Part shown: in pieces, positions 39,076-48,018 of the stretch
Layout: each line of letters begins with the position of its first letter
How positions within the stretch are numbered: position 1 is the first letter of the stretch
From: Brevibacillus sp. SYP-B805
GTDB taxonomy: Bacteria; Bacillota; Bacilli; Brevibacillales; Brevibacillaceae
Direction: 5' to 3'
Assembly: GCF_011059135.1 (NCBI RefSeq)
Contig: NZ_JAALGD010000008.1
Coordinates: 124,001 to 188,000 of the forward strand
Length of the DNA: 64,000 nt
Notes under the pieces: generated by a model
The model's input: the letters and a program-made list of their open reading frames with translations, nothing else
The model's database searches: none
What the model was told of the DNA's origin: nothing
Made by a program: the position numbers and the translations under genes

Positions 39076-40104
39076 CTAGGTACTCCTCCTTATGATAAGC
39101 TGCGGTGTCACGAGTACTTGTTTGGGCGGGAGCGGATGGGCATCCTGCAGGTCCGGGATGATTTTCTGCGCGGCCAGCTCGCCGATTTTTCGCTTCGGCA
39201 CCTGGATGGTGGTTAATTTCGGCGAGCACATGCTGGCCATGCGGATATCGTCGTACCCGACAATCGCGATATCCTCCGGGACCCGGTATCCCATTTCCTG
39301 CAGGCGCAGCATCAGATTGATGGCGGTAAAATCGGTCGACACAAAAATGGCCGTGATGCCGTGTTCGCTGATCCACTGTTTCAGCGCCTCGTCGCTGGCA
39401 AAGCGCTCCGAGCTGACTTCCCATTCGCGTCTCGCTTCCAGCCCGGCTTTCCGCATCGCCGCACGGTATCCCTCCCGCTTGTTGATGGAATCGTTCGCTT
39501 TTTCCACGATCCGGTTGGTATAGAAGGCGATGCGCGTGTGCCCTCTCTCGATCAGATGCCGGGTTGCCAGTTCCCCGCCCAGCGCGTCTTCGCACAACAC
39601 CCGTTCATAGTCGCCTTGCTGCGGATAGCGGGTAAAGAACACAAACGGAATCTTTTCCTGCTGCAGCTCCTGAAAAAACGGGGTATCCTGCCATGAAGAA
39701 GGGGCGGGCTGAATGATCAAGCCCGCTACATTTAGCTGCAGAAACTCCCTGATCAAGCTTTCTTCCAGATCCCCCTGGTTGTGGGTGAGTCCGACAAGCA
39801 CCTTGTAGCCAAGACGCTTCGCATATTCCTCAATGCCCAAAAAAACGTCATGGCTGAAATCGTCATGGAAGGAAGGCACGATCATGCCGATGAGCTTGAG
39901 CCGCTGGGTGACCAATCCCTGGGCGATCACATTGGGCCGGTAGCCTAGCTCTTCGGCGATTTTTTTCACTTTTTTGCGCGTCTCTTCCCCGACGCGCCCC
40001 GAATCGTTGATCACCATCGAAACCGTAGCCGGCGTCACACCAGCCAGCTTGGCGATTTCCTTGATGGTGGGTCGCTTGTGTCCATTCGTTTTTTCCTTAT
40101 CCAT
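39076..40104 (-). CDS. LacI-family transcriptional regulator of the operon
   Basis: A 342-residue regulator. N-terminal helix-turn-helix TIKEIAKLAGVTPATVSMVI (about residues 13-32), hinge helix region RPNVIAQGLV, then a periplasmic-binding-protein-like effector domain (about 65-340) as in RbsR/PurR proteins. The likely inducer is a sugar or nucleoside from the imported compound. It is encoded within the operon, four bases behind the last hydrolase gene. Two perfect TTAAACGTTTAA palindromes lie between the operon promoter and the first gene, so negative autoregulation of the whole operon is expected. Confidence 0.9.
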   Translation of the reverse strand: MDKEKTNGHKRPTIKEIAKLAGVTPATVSMVINDSGRVGEETRKKVKKIAEELGYRPNVIAQGLVTQRLKLIGMIVPSFHDDFSHDVFLGIEEYAKRLGYKVLVGLTHNQGDLEESLIREFLQLNVAGLIIQPAPSSWQDTPFFQELQQEKIPFVFFTRYPQQGDYERVLCEDALGGELATRHLIERGHTRIAFYTNRIVEKANDSINKREGYRAAMRKAGLEARREWEVSSERFASDEALKQWISEHGITAIFVSTDFTAINLMLRLQEMGYRVPEDIAIVGYDDIRMASMCSPKLTTIQVPKRKIGELAAQKIIPDLQDAHPLPPKQVLVTPQLIIRRST

Positions 40105-40107
40105 GGC

Positions 40108-41241
40108 CTACTCCAATCTAGCAATGCGTCTTTCAAAACGGCTCCGATCCTGCTGCCAGATTCTCTGCTGGGTGTGATACGCGCGTTGGGCGATCTGTTC
40201 ATAGGAGCGTTGGTTTACTTCATCCAGCTGGCGGCGAAGCTCGACCGGGAGCGATTCCACGCCGTTCAGCGCGCCGGCGATCGCGCCTCCCATGCTGGCG
40301 ATCGAGTCCGCATCCCGGCCGTAATGGACCCCGCCGTAGATGGTTTCCATCGTCTCTCCCCTGGCGATCACCAGCATCGCCAGCGCAATCGGCAATTCTT
40401 CAATCGAGTGCATGCGGCTTGGCAGATTGGCATTTCCCTTGCCCGGTTTCTTTCTGTCCGCGTAATCCTTCACCGTATCATACGGTTCCATGGCGGTACG
40501 CAGCCCGTCGATGGCATCCTCCCACCGGCTGTAACGGGAAGCCGCCTCCAACACCGCTTCCAGCGCCAGCTTCGTGCCGTCCTTGGCGAACAGGCGGGCC
40601 ACGTCGATGACGCTGTCGACCGTCGCATCATTGGACAGCGCTTCGGCGATCACGGCCGCCATCACGCCGGCCGCTTCCCTGCCGTAGCTGGTCTGATGGG
40701 CGCCGGCGATGTCGATCGCTTCCCGGTATGCCTGTTCGGGATCCCCCGCGTTCATGATCCCGACCGGACTCATGTACATCGCCGCCCCGCAGTTCACCAT
40801 GTTGCCCTGTCCGGCCTCGCGCGGGTATACATTGGCCAGGCGGTGGCGCAGGAAGAGATATTGCTCCGGATAAAAGAGGCGGCTGATGATCGGCGCCTCC
40901 TGCCGCAATTCTGGAATAAACACCTTCTTGTCCGCGATTTCTTCCACCAGATGATTGGCGATGTCATAGGCATCCAGGTGGCGTTCCAGCGTCTCATAGA
41001 CGCGCAGCAGGCTTTCGACCATCAGGGTGTCATCGGAAATATGACCGTTGCCCTTTTGCAGCGGGCGCATGTTGCCTGGCTCCTTCCACGCATCCGTGGC
41101 AGGCTCGACGAACGATTTGACCGTTCCGAACCGTTCCCTGATTTTCGCGGGGGTTAATCCTTCCGTCGGAGAACCCATGGCATCCCCGATCGCTCCCCCA
41201 TAGATGCAGCCGGCGATTTTGGCATACAGCGATGCGCTCAT
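40108..41241 (-). CDS. ADP-ribosylglycohydrolase family protein A (metal motifs intact)
   Basis: A 377-residue all-helical hydrolase of the ARH/DraG family, which removes ADP-ribose or related groups using two Mg2+ ions. Metal motifs: GAIGDAMGSPTEG (residues 16-28), ISDDTLMVES (68-77) and YGRDADSIAS (307-316) all keep their acidic ligands, so it should be active. ATG 41241 follows GGGAG and overlaps the stop of the preceding hydrolase gene in an ATGA. It is the last of four tandem paralogues. The substrate may be a small N- or O-riboside rather than ADP-ribosylated protein, given the sugar importer and ribokinase in the operon; this is inference. Confidence 0.88.
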   Translation of the reverse strand: MSASLYAKIAGCIYGGAIGDAMGSPTEGLTPAKIRERFGTVKSFVEPATDAWKEPGNMRPLQKGNGHISDDTLMVESLLRVYETLERHLDAYDIANHLVEEIADKKVFIPELRQEAPIISRLFYPEQYLFLRHRLANVYPREAGQGNMVNCGAAMYMSPVGIMNAGDPEQAYREAIDIAGAHQTSYGREAAGVMAAVIAEALSNDATVDSVIDVARLFAKDGTKLALEAVLEAASRYSRWEDAIDGLRTAMEPYDTVKDYADRKKPGKGNANLPSRMHSIEELPIALAMLVIARGETMETIYGGVHYGRDADSIASMGGAIAGALNGVESLPVELRRQLDEVNQRSYEQIAQRAYHTQQRIWQQDRSRFERRIARLE

Positions 41242-42626
41242 GCTCGACACTCCCTTCTCTCCAGGATTTGTATCGCATGCTCCGTGGTGCGCCGTGCCAG
41301 GGACGACAGGGTGACACGCCGATCCGACACGATCAGGGTGCTGATGGTATCCTGCAAGGGAGCAGTCCATTTGGGCGGCAGCTGCGCAGCGCCGTTCCTC
41401 ACCCCGAGAACGGAGCCGACCGACGCGCCGTTGCAGTCCGTATCCCAACCAGCCATCACCGCGATCGTAATCCCTTTTTCAAAGTCCCCGCCGCTGTACA
41501 GGAGCGACATGGCTACTACGGCGGCATTGTTCAGCGTATGGACCGTATGGTAGGTTCCGTACTGTTCGTGAATCCGCTGCAAGCAATCCCGCCAGTCGGG
41601 ATACCGGTGGTACCAGTCGATCACCTGGCGAATGGCAGCAGCAAAGCGGGAGTCTTTTGGCACAAATGCCAGCCCGTGCCGGATGATTGCTTCCACATCC
41701 TCGCAGACGAACGCGCTGGCGATCATGGCGGCTATCCACAGGGCGCCGTAGACGCCGTTGCCGGTATGGGAAAGGGTGGCGTCACGATACGCCATCGTGA
41801 CCGCACCCAGCGGATTTCCCGGGTTGACCCAGCCCCACAGATCGGCCCGGATTTGCGCGCCGATCCACTCCCGATAGGGGTTGCGGTAGGTTGCCGACTC
41901 AGGCGGCAGCACGCCGTTGATCAGATTCTTGTAGGTGACTCGTTCCGCCGTATACACCAGCTTGTACGGCATGTGGCGCAGCCATTCCTGGCCGATGTCC
42001 GCCGTCGTGAACCCCTCGCCGCACCTGTCCAATACCTGCAGGTTCAGGATGGCGTAATCCATATCGTCATCGCGCGGAGCGCCGTTTACTTCCCCCTTGA
42101 TCGCCCCGTGGTATTCATCCTTGAACCTGTATCCTTCCGGCATCGGGTTGAGTCCGGGGATGTAATCGTTCAGCGGATACGCCCTCGCCAGCTGCAGGTA
42201 GGAGATCACGCGGTCATGCGGCCACAATTCGACCGGTTTGCCCAGCGTGCACCCGGCGGCGCGCCCCAGCCATCCCCCGTAAATCCGCTCATACAAGTGA
42301 TCTTTTTCCAGCGCTGCCTGCCGAATTCCTTCTGTTTGCTGCAGGTCGGCAACAGCCAGGATGGCATCCAGGGCAGCAGGGTGTCTCCGGGCTTCCTCCT
42401 CATTGGTCAAGGAAAGGAGTCTGTCGTAGAGAGGCAGGAGCGTTTGATCGTCCTCTTCCTCATACTGCAGCTCCTGGTCGCGAATCGCATAGAACACTTC
42501 GCGAATGCTGCAACCTTTCCGTTTCAGCCAGGCGTGAAACTCCTGCCGGATGGCGGAGATGTCGCAGCCTTCTTCCTGTTTCTGCTGGAGTTCGTAATCG
42601 ATCAGTACGGGCAATAATGTATACAA
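41238..42626 (-). CDS. ADP-ribosylglycohydrolase family protein B (N-terminal extension)
   Basis: A 462-residue member of the same family. About 110 extra N-terminal residues of predicted helix (QQKQEEGCDISAIRQEF...) precede the core, which begins ERIYGGWLGRAAGC. The first motif is changed (GRAAG for GDA-G), while RDDDMDYAI (185-193) and GWDTDCNGASVG (393-404) keep acidic residues in the variant form seen in one large bacterial subgroup, so activity is likely but on a different substrate from copies A and C. The TTG start at 42626 sits 3 bp after AAGGAG with another GGAG further up. It lies 18 bp behind copy C and overlaps copy A by 4 bp. Confidence 0.86.
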   Translation of the reverse strand: MYTLLPVLIDYELQQKQEEGCDISAIRQEFHAWLKRKGCSIREVFYAIRDQELQYEEEDDQTLLPLYDRLLSLTNEEEARRHPAALDAILAVADLQQTEGIRQAALEKDHLYERIYGGWLGRAAGCTLGKPVELWPHDRVISYLQLARAYPLNDYIPGLNPMPEGYRFKDEYHGAIKGEVNGAPRDDDMDYAILNLQVLDRCGEGFTTADIGQEWLRHMPYKLVYTAERVTYKNLINGVLPPESATYRNPYREWIGAQIRADLWGWVNPGNPLGAVTMAYRDATLSHTGNGVYGALWIAAMIASAFVCEDVEAIIRHGLAFVPKDSRFAAAIRQVIDWYHRYPDWRDCLQRIHEQYGTYHTVHTLNNAAVVAMSLLYSGGDFEKGITIAVMAGWDTDCNGASVGSVLGVRNGAAQLPPKWTAPLQDTISTLIVSDRRVTLSSLARRTTEHAIQILERRECRA

Positions 42627-42644
42627 CGTCTCCTTCTCCTCTCC

Positions 42645-43631
42645 TTACAGCCTCTGTTCGAGGTGAATCTTTGCCACCAATTCCTCCGCCACGCTCTTGA
42701 TATCTGTCCCTGCCAGCGGCACGATGCATTTCCCGCGCACCGGGTTAATCCGCGAGATCCAGCTTTCCGGTATGCCCGCGATCCCTTGATACGCGCCCGT
42801 GATGGCGCCGGCAATGGCCGCGATGGTATCGGCATCCCGCCCGCAATTCACCGCGCACACGACGGAGTCCCGGTAATTCCCCTTGCCCGCGACGATGGCG
42901 CCATAAGCCAATGCGACGGCTTCCGGTCCGACATCCACCCAGTAATACTGATGGACGCTGATCTCATCATGCAGCCGCCGGGCAGCCTCCTGCAGCGATG
43001 TGCATGCGTCCGCGAGCAGAATCGCCCGCTCGATCAGCCGGTAAGTCCAGGAGTCGTGCGGAATATACCGAAGGCCCGCCTGCACCACCTCGTCCCAGCT
43101 GCTGGAGACCGCCGCGACGGCGACGCTGGCGGCCACCGCCTGGGCAGCAAAGAGGCCGTCTCCGGCATGGCTGATCATGCCGTCGATCAGCGCCAATCCG
43201 GCCGCCTTCGCCGGATCGCCCGCGCAGAAGATGCCGACCGGCGCAATCCGCATGGCGGTGCCATCGCTCCACATCTCCGGATTGTTTCGGCCGGTAAGCG
43301 GCGTCGACAAGCCCATTTTCAGGTTGCGGATCGCCGCCGCTTCGCTAAAGCCGCCCCCGAAAAACTGCCGGGTGTCGATCAGTTTTCGCCACTCGCGCTC
43401 CACATCTTCCGGGGTGATCTTCTCCCCGTATTGAATCAGATTGCGCGCCGTCAGGATGGCAAATTCGGTATCATCCGTGCCCACCGGGGCATCGGTGAGA
43501 AAATCGTCGACCCAGCCGTGGGTCTCACTGATCTGCCCGGCGCTCCAGCCTTCCACCGGCGCGCCGAGGGCGTCGCCGATGGCCAGGCCGAGCAGGCAGC
43601 CATATGCCTTGTCAAACAGCGTATCAGTCAT
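42645..43631 (-). CDS. ADP-ribosylglycohydrolase family protein C (metal motifs intact)
   Basis: A 328-residue protein of ARH-core length. GLAIGDALGAPVEG (15-28), GTDDTEFAI (51-59) and NCGRDADTIAAIAGAITGA (262-280) are textbook metal-binding motifs, making this the most canonical of the four copies. It should cleave an ADP-ribosyl or ribosyl bond. ATG 43631 follows GGGAGGG; the start lies inside the end of copy D (8-bp overlap), so expression is coupled. The neighbouring transporter and ribokinase point to catabolism of an imported ribose-containing compound. Confidence 0.9.
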   Translation of the reverse strand: MTDTLFDKAYGCLLGLAIGDALGAPVEGWSAGQISETHGWVDDFLTDAPVGTDDTEFAILTARNLIQYGEKITPEDVEREWRKLIDTRQFFGGGFSEAAAIRNLKMGLSTPLTGRNNPEMWSDGTAMRIAPVGIFCAGDPAKAAGLALIDGMISHAGDGLFAAQAVAASVAVAAVSSSWDEVVQAGLRYIPHDSWTYRLIERAILLADACTSLQEAARRLHDEISVHQYYWVDVGPEAVALAYGAIVAGKGNYRDSVVCAVNCGRDADTIAAIAGAITGAYQGIAGIPESWISRINPVRGKCIVPLAGTDIKSVAEELVAKIHLEQRL

Positions 43632-44670
43632 GCCGGATTCCCTCCCTGCGCAGCAAGCTTTCCACCACGTCCTGGACATGCAGGCCGTTTGTCAGCGGCA
43701 CACAGATGCCCTGCGTTCCGTTGATATAATCGTCGTAGGAGGAGGGGATTTGCCGCTTCCCCTGGTGCGCGCCGCACAAGGCTCCCACGAAGGCGGGGAC
43801 GGAGTCGCTCAGCCGGGCGAAGGCATAGGAGAGCGGGATGGCCGCCTCCAGCCTGCCGTTTGTCAGATAGAAGAGGCTGTAAGCAAGCGCCACCGTTTCC
43901 GCCGCGATGTTCCCGTAATTGTAAATCCTGCTGCAAATTTCCACATCCAATTCCGGAATGGCCGCGAAAGGATTGTCGTACTTGCGGGCGATCTGCATGG
44001 CCTTGGTGGACATGGTGTGCACCCAGGTCGCAGCAGGCAGCTGCCCGATCCCGGCCGCAATCATCTCCTCCACGCTCTTGCCCTGCAAGCCGGCCGCAAT
44101 CGAAGCGGCAAACGCGTATCCGGCATACAAACCTTCCCCGGCATGCGTGATGCTGCCGTCCCACTCCAGCAGCGTTCGGCGCAAATCCGCGTCATCGAAA
44201 GTGCGGATGGCGATGGCAATCGAGCGGGCCACAAAGCCGTCATCATAGGTGTGCGGGTGATCGTTGCCCGATTGCGGCGGTTGGAGACCTTTCCGCAGGT
44301 TCAGGATGGCGGAGCGTTCGGAGACGGATGACCGGATCTCGCTTTCTTTCTCCACGATATGTTCCCGCCAGTAGCCCGTAATCGCGTCCGCCGAGTACCG
44401 GCCGTCCAGATCGATCAGCATTTTGGCGGTAAACAAGGCAAATTCGCTGACATACGTGGGGGTCGGCTTCAACACTTCGCTTTGATGCCAGACGAAAGGC
44501 AGAACCGGCTTGATATTCCGATATTCCCCGCCGTGCGCCTCGATCTTGGTCATTACCCGATCGATCCACGGCAGCGTCAAGTATCTTCCCCGCATCATCG
44601 AAGGATAGCTCAAGGCATCGGCGATCATCATTCCTTGAAAACAACCCAGTGCCTTATCCAATACCTGCAT
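43624..44670 (-). CDS. Degenerate ADP-ribosylglycohydrolase family protein D (metal ligands lost)
   Basis: A 348-residue ARH-fold protein, recognisable by GCFQGMMIADALSYPSMMR (9-27), SAILNLRKGLQPPQSG, GSITHAGEGLYAGYAFAASIAAG and ALCGAHQGKRQIPSSY. The metal motifs are gone: the TDDT position reads PTYVSEFAL (71-79) and the C-terminal DADT position reads LSDSVPAF (287-294). It is therefore probably not a metal-dependent hydrolase; it could bind ligand, serve as a partner for the other copies, or use other chemistry. The gene is open and has a good GGGTGA ribosome site, so it is not a pseudogene by sequence. It is the first hydrolase-family gene behind the permeases. Confidence 0.82.
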   Translation of the reverse strand: MQVLDKALGCFQGMMIADALSYPSMMRGRYLTLPWIDRVMTKIEAHGGEYRNIKPVLPFVWHQSEVLKPTPTYVSEFALFTAKMLIDLDGRYSADAITGYWREHIVEKESEIRSSVSERSAILNLRKGLQPPQSGNDHPHTYDDGFVARSIAIAIRTFDDADLRRTLLEWDGSITHAGEGLYAGYAFAASIAAGLQGKSVEEMIAAGIGQLPAATWVHTMSTKAMQIARKYDNPFAAIPELDVEICSRIYNYGNIAAETVALAYSLFYLTNGRLEAAIPLSYAFARLSDSVPAFVGALCGAHQGKRQIPSSYDDYINGTQGICVPLTNGLHVQDVVESLLRREGIRHD

Positions 44671-44676
44671 GTGCCG

Positions 44677-45564
44677 TCACCCCTTAATACCCAGATTGGC
44701 GATGCCGCCGACCAGATGCTTCTGCGCGAAGTAATAGATCACGAGCAGCGGGAAAAGAACGACCGTGGAGGCCGCCATCAGATAGTTCCACTCGGCCTGG
44801 AAGGATGACACGAAGTTGGAAAGCCCGATGGCCAGCGTATATTTGTCCGGATCGCTCAAATAGATCAGCGGCCCCATGAAATCGTTGTACACTTCGGTAA
44901 ACGTGAATACGAAGATGATCGTCAAAGCGGGTTTGAGCAGCGGGACCAGGATTTGAAAGAGTATCCGGAACGCCCCTGCGCCGTCAATCTTGGCCGCTTC
45001 GTCCAGATCAAACGGAATGCTTTGAAAATACTGCCGCATCAAAAAGATGTAGAACGGATTCCCGAAATAGGCAGGTACGGTGAGCGGCAGAAACGTGTCC
45101 ACCCAGCCCAGCTTCGAAAACAGGATAAACGTCGGGATCATCGTCACCTGCTCCGGGATCAGCTGTGTTGCCAGCATGATCATAAACAGCACTTCCCTGC
45201 CCCGAAAGCGGAAGCGGGCAAAACCGTAGGCGACCAGCGTGCAGGACAGGAATTGTCCCAATATCACGAAAAACTCGATGGTGAAGGTATTGAGCGCATA
45301 CCGGTCAAACGGTACCACCGTGAGGGCTTCCACATAGTTGGACCAGACGAAATGGTCGGGAATCCACTGCGGCGGGAACTGAAAGGTAGACGCCCGATCC
45401 TTGAGCGACGTCGAGACCATCCAGAAAAACGGGATCAGGCAGATGATCGACAGCGCGCTCAGCACGAGATAGAGAAACAGGTTCATCAGCGACAACTTTC
45501 TGCCGCCTGTTCGCCTGGCGGGTTGGCGGACCATCGCCGCCATGTCACGCACGGGTGTCCCCAT
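44677..45564 (-). CDS. Carbohydrate ABC transporter permease (MalG type)
   Basis: A 295-residue inner-membrane permease of the CUT1 class with six expected helices. It has an N-terminal basic stretch (RQPARRTGGRKLS), then SLKDRASTFQFPPQWIPDH, and the EAA loop FDLDEAAKIDGAGAFRILFQILVPLL (split over two helices), which contacts the ATPase. AAAGGAAG precedes ATG 45564; ATG 45543 and others are possible. It overlaps the MalF-type gene by 20 bp. No ATP-binding gene is in the operon, as is common in Bacillales, where a shared MsmX-like ATPase drives several CUT1 transporters. Confidence 0.9.
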   Translation of the reverse strand: MGTPVRDMAAMVRQPARRTGGRKLSLMNLFLYLVLSALSIICLIPFFWMVSTSLKDRASTFQFPPQWIPDHFVWSNYVEALTVVPFDRYALNTFTIEFFVILGQFLSCTLVAYGFARFRFRGREVLFMIMLATQLIPEQVTMIPTFILFSKLGWVDTFLPLTVPAYFGNPFYIFLMRQYFQSIPFDLDEAAKIDGAGAFRILFQILVPLLKPALTIIFVFTFTEVYNDFMGPLIYLSDPDKYTLAIGLSNFVSSFQAEWNYLMAASTVVLFPLLVIYYFAQKHLVGGIANLGIKG

Positions 45565-46489
45565 GCTGATCACTTCCTTTCTTGCCCACATCCGCTTCGT
45601 AGTACACCCATTTGGATTGGGTGCGGTAGACGACAATCGCCAGGATCAGCGAGATGCCTCCGCCGATCCACGCCATGGCCGAAGCATACCCCATGTCCAG
45701 CGAGACGAATGCTTTCTGGTAGAGATACAGCATGTAGAAGAGGCCGGCATTGTCGGGTCCTCCCCCGCCGTCGTTGATCATGTAGGCCGTGGTGAAGATC
45801 TTGAAGGAGTCGATGATCCCCATCAGCAGCAGGAAGAACAGCGTCGGGGTCAGCAACGGCAGCGTAATTTTCCAGAAGATCTGCCAGCGATTGGCACCAT
45901 CCATGCGCGCCGCCTCATACAGGTGCTGCGGAATGTTTTGCAGCCCGCCGAGGAACAGCACGGCATTGCCACCCACTTTCCACAGGCTGATCAGCACATA
46001 GGTGGGAAGGATCCACTTCGGATCTTCCAGCCATTTGGGCCCTTCGATGCCAAACCAGGACAGGAAATAATTGAGCAGCCCGTAATGGGCGTTGAAAATC
46101 CAGATCCACAGCATGGCAACGGCAACTCCGGTAATGACGGAAGGGATGTAGAAAATGGTGCGGAACAGATGGATAAACCGGATGTTCGCGTTCAACAGCA
46201 GCGCCAGGATCAATCCGCCCGCAAGCGTGAGCGGGATGGAAAAGAGCGAATACAGCAGCGTTACCTTGAGCGACTGAAAGAACAGCTTGTCGGTAAACAG
46301 ATTGAAGTAATTCTTCAGCCCCACCCATTTCGGCGGGTTATAGATGTCCCAATCGGTAAAACTGATCAGGAAAGTGGCAACCAACGGAAATAGCGTAAAA
46401 ATCAAAAGGCCCAATATCCAAGGGGAGATGAACAGATATCCTAATCGTTCTTCGTTTCTGGCTAACGGGCTCATACGCTGTCTGGACAT
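45545..46489 (-). CDS. Carbohydrate ABC transporter permease (MalF type)
   Basis: A 314-residue permease. The first helix GYLFISPWILGLLIFTLFPL and the domain FISFTDWDIYNPPKWVGLKNY are typical of UgpA/LacF/MalF proteins, and the EAA loop is LYEAARMDGANRWQIFWKITLPLL. GGGGTGAGG lies just before ATG 46489. It pairs with the MalG-type protein to form the pore. It follows the binding-protein gene after a 68-bp gap with a strong stem-loop, the usual device for making more binding protein than permease. Confidence 0.9.
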   Translation of the reverse strand: MSRQRMSPLARNEERLGYLFISPWILGLLIFTLFPLVATFLISFTDWDIYNPPKWVGLKNYFNLFTDKLFFQSLKVTLLYSLFSIPLTLAGGLILALLLNANIRFIHLFRTIFYIPSVITGVAVAMLWIWIFNAHYGLLNYFLSWFGIEGPKWLEDPKWILPTYVLISLWKVGGNAVLFLGGLQNIPQHLYEAARMDGANRWQIFWKITLPLLTPTLFFLLLMGIIDSFKIFTTAYMINDGGGGPDNAGLFYMLYLYQKAFVSLDMGYASAMAWIGGGISLILAIVVYRTQSKWVYYEADVGKKGSDQHGDTRA

Positions 46490-46518
46490 TTCCTCACCCC
46501 TTCTGCTGGAAAACCGCT

Positions 46519-46549
46519 CCCCTGTCACCCGCTTAAGGGGCGACAGGGG
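46519..46549 (-). other. Intercistronic stem-loop between binding-protein and permease genes
   Basis: CCCCTGTC pairs perfectly with GACAGGGG around a 15-base loop. No T run follows on the minus strand, so it is more likely an mRNA-stabilising or partial-termination structure that favours the binding-protein message. Confidence 0.6.
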
Positions 46550-46557
46550 GTCCAACC

Positions 46558-47928
46558 TTATTGTTTCTCCTTATCGATGATAGCCTGCGCCTCTTCGGCA
46601 GCCTGCTTGAGCGACACGGCCGGATCGACCGGATTGCCGTCCAGCGGCTTGATCGAATCGGTGAACGCTTTCTTGTAACTGGTGTTGATCGCCAGCTTGT
46701 ACATGTTGGAGCGGAGCCGCACCGAGATTTTCGTCTTCTTGTTTCCTTCCGCGTAGAACACGCCCAATTTCTCATCCTTGTCCCAGCCGTTTTCGCTCCA
46801 GACTTCCTTGATCGCCGGAATCCAGGTTTTCTCGGCCGCGACGATCGACGCCGCCTTTTTGCCGGTGAGGAACTTCAGCCACGCCCACGCCTCGTTCTTG
46901 TGCGCAGATTTCGCGTTCATATGGAAGTTGACCGTGTCAACCCAGCCGTACGATTCGCCGGAGGCCGTTTCTTTCGGGAAGCTGACGACGCCCCATTTGA
47001 ACGGCACGTCATTCAGCGAGCTGTATCCCCAGAGTTCCAGGCGGGACATGGCGACCGTGCCGGACGCAAATCCCGGGTTATCCTTGCCCTTGGGCAGCGT
47101 GTCCATCACATCGTCCGGGATGTTGCTGCCATCCGCCATGACATCTTGGAAAAATTTGAACGCTTTCTGCATCGGTTCGCCGTCCAGATACCCTTTGGCC
47201 GTATAGCCATCCTCGCTGATCATATCCCCGCCCATGTTCCAGATCAGCGGCGAGCCGGGCAGGGTTTTGTCATTGATCAGATCGGTTCCGTACACCTTGT
47301 CTTCCTTGTGCGTCAGCTTTTTGGCCGTCTCGCGGAAATCGTCCAGCGTCCAGCCGTCCTTCGGATAGGCGACGCCGTATTTGTCGAAAAGGTCTTTGTT
47401 GTACACAAGCGCGATCATGGAGATGTCGCGCGGCAGGCCGTACCGTTTCCCATCCGTTCCTTTGCCGCGCAGATCCGCAATCGGCTGGAAGTATTGATTC
47501 ACATCGACGTTGTCCGCTTTGATGTACTCATCCAGCGGCTCCATGTAGCCGCGTTTGTATTCGTCGATGGAGTACCAGCCGACCCAGACATCCGGCCCGC
47601 GATCGCCGGCAAACGCGGCATTCAGCTTTTCAAAATAGGCGTCTTGGGGCACGTTGACGATTTTGACGTCAATGTCGGGATAGATCGCCTCAAATTCTTT
47701 CTCCAGCTTTTTATAGGTAGGCTGCCATGTGGCGAGGTCCGGTTCCCAAAAGACAACCTCCGCCTTGCCTACCGGCAGCTTCGTCCGTTCCGGGTCAGCC
47801 TGCGCGCCGCCGCTGGAAGCCGCGGGAGAATTCTCCTTCGAAGGATTCGGCTGGGAAGCGGACGAACAGCCTGCCACCAGGGACGCCGCAAGGGCACCCG
47901 CCAAAAACACCTTGCTTGCTCTTTTCAT
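46558..47928 (-). CDS. Carbohydrate ABC transporter substrate-binding lipoprotein
   Basis: A 456-residue extracellular binding protein (SBP_bac_1). Signal peptide ends in lipobox LVAGC (Cys about 21), then a Ser/Pro/Asn linker. The mature domain has VVFWEPDLATWQPTYKKLEKEF, GLPRDISMIALVYNKDLF and AWAWLKFLTGKKAASIV, typical of sugar-binding proteins. It catches the ligand outside the cell for the two permeases behind it. ATG 47928 (MKRASK) is chosen over ATG 47937, which directly abuts AAAGG. It is the first gene of the operon and lies just downstream of the promoter and two LacI-type operators. Confidence 0.92.
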   Translation of the reverse strand: MKRASKVFLAGALAASLVAGCSSASQPNPSKENSPAASSGGAQADPERTKLPVGKAEVVFWEPDLATWQPTYKKLEKEFEAIYPDIDVKIVNVPQDAYFEKLNAAFAGDRGPDVWVGWYSIDEYKRGYMEPLDEYIKADNVDVNQYFQPIADLRGKGTDGKRYGLPRDISMIALVYNKDLFDKYGVAYPKDGWTLDDFRETAKKLTHKEDKVYGTDLINDKTLPGSPLIWNMGGDMISEDGYTAKGYLDGEPMQKAFKFFQDVMADGSNIPDDVMDTLPKGKDNPGFASGTVAMSRLELWGYSSLNDVPFKWGVVSFPKETASGESYGWVDTVNFHMNAKSAHKNEAWAWLKFLTGKKAASIVAAEKTWIPAIKEVWSENGWDKDEKLGVFYAEGNKKTKISVRLRSNMYKLAINTSYKKAFTDSIKPLDGNPVDPAVSLKQAAEEAQAIIDKEKQ

Positions 47929-47961
47929 TGTCTCCATCCTTTCGCAATCGACTTTTGCCGC

Positions 47962-47973
47962 TTAAACGTTTAA
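47962..47973. promoter_or_regulatory. LacI-type operator, proximal copy
   Basis: A perfect 12-bp palindrome TTAAACGTTTAA with central CG, the form expected for LacI-family regulators. It lies 34 bp before the binding-protein start and is identical to the distal copy 28 bp away (centre to centre). Confidence 0.75.
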
Positions 47974-47989
47974 TCTTACACCATGTTGT

Positions 47990-48001
47990 TTAAACGTTTA
48001 A
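47990..48001. promoter_or_regulatory. LacI-type operator, distal copy
   Basis: TTAAACGTTTAA again, with one more matching base on one side (GTTTAAACGTTTAAG). It lies 17 bp downstream of the -10 box, around the start region of the transcript, where repressor binding would block initiation or clearance. Confidence 0.75.
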
Positions 48002-48018
48002 GCAACCTCCTGCCAATT

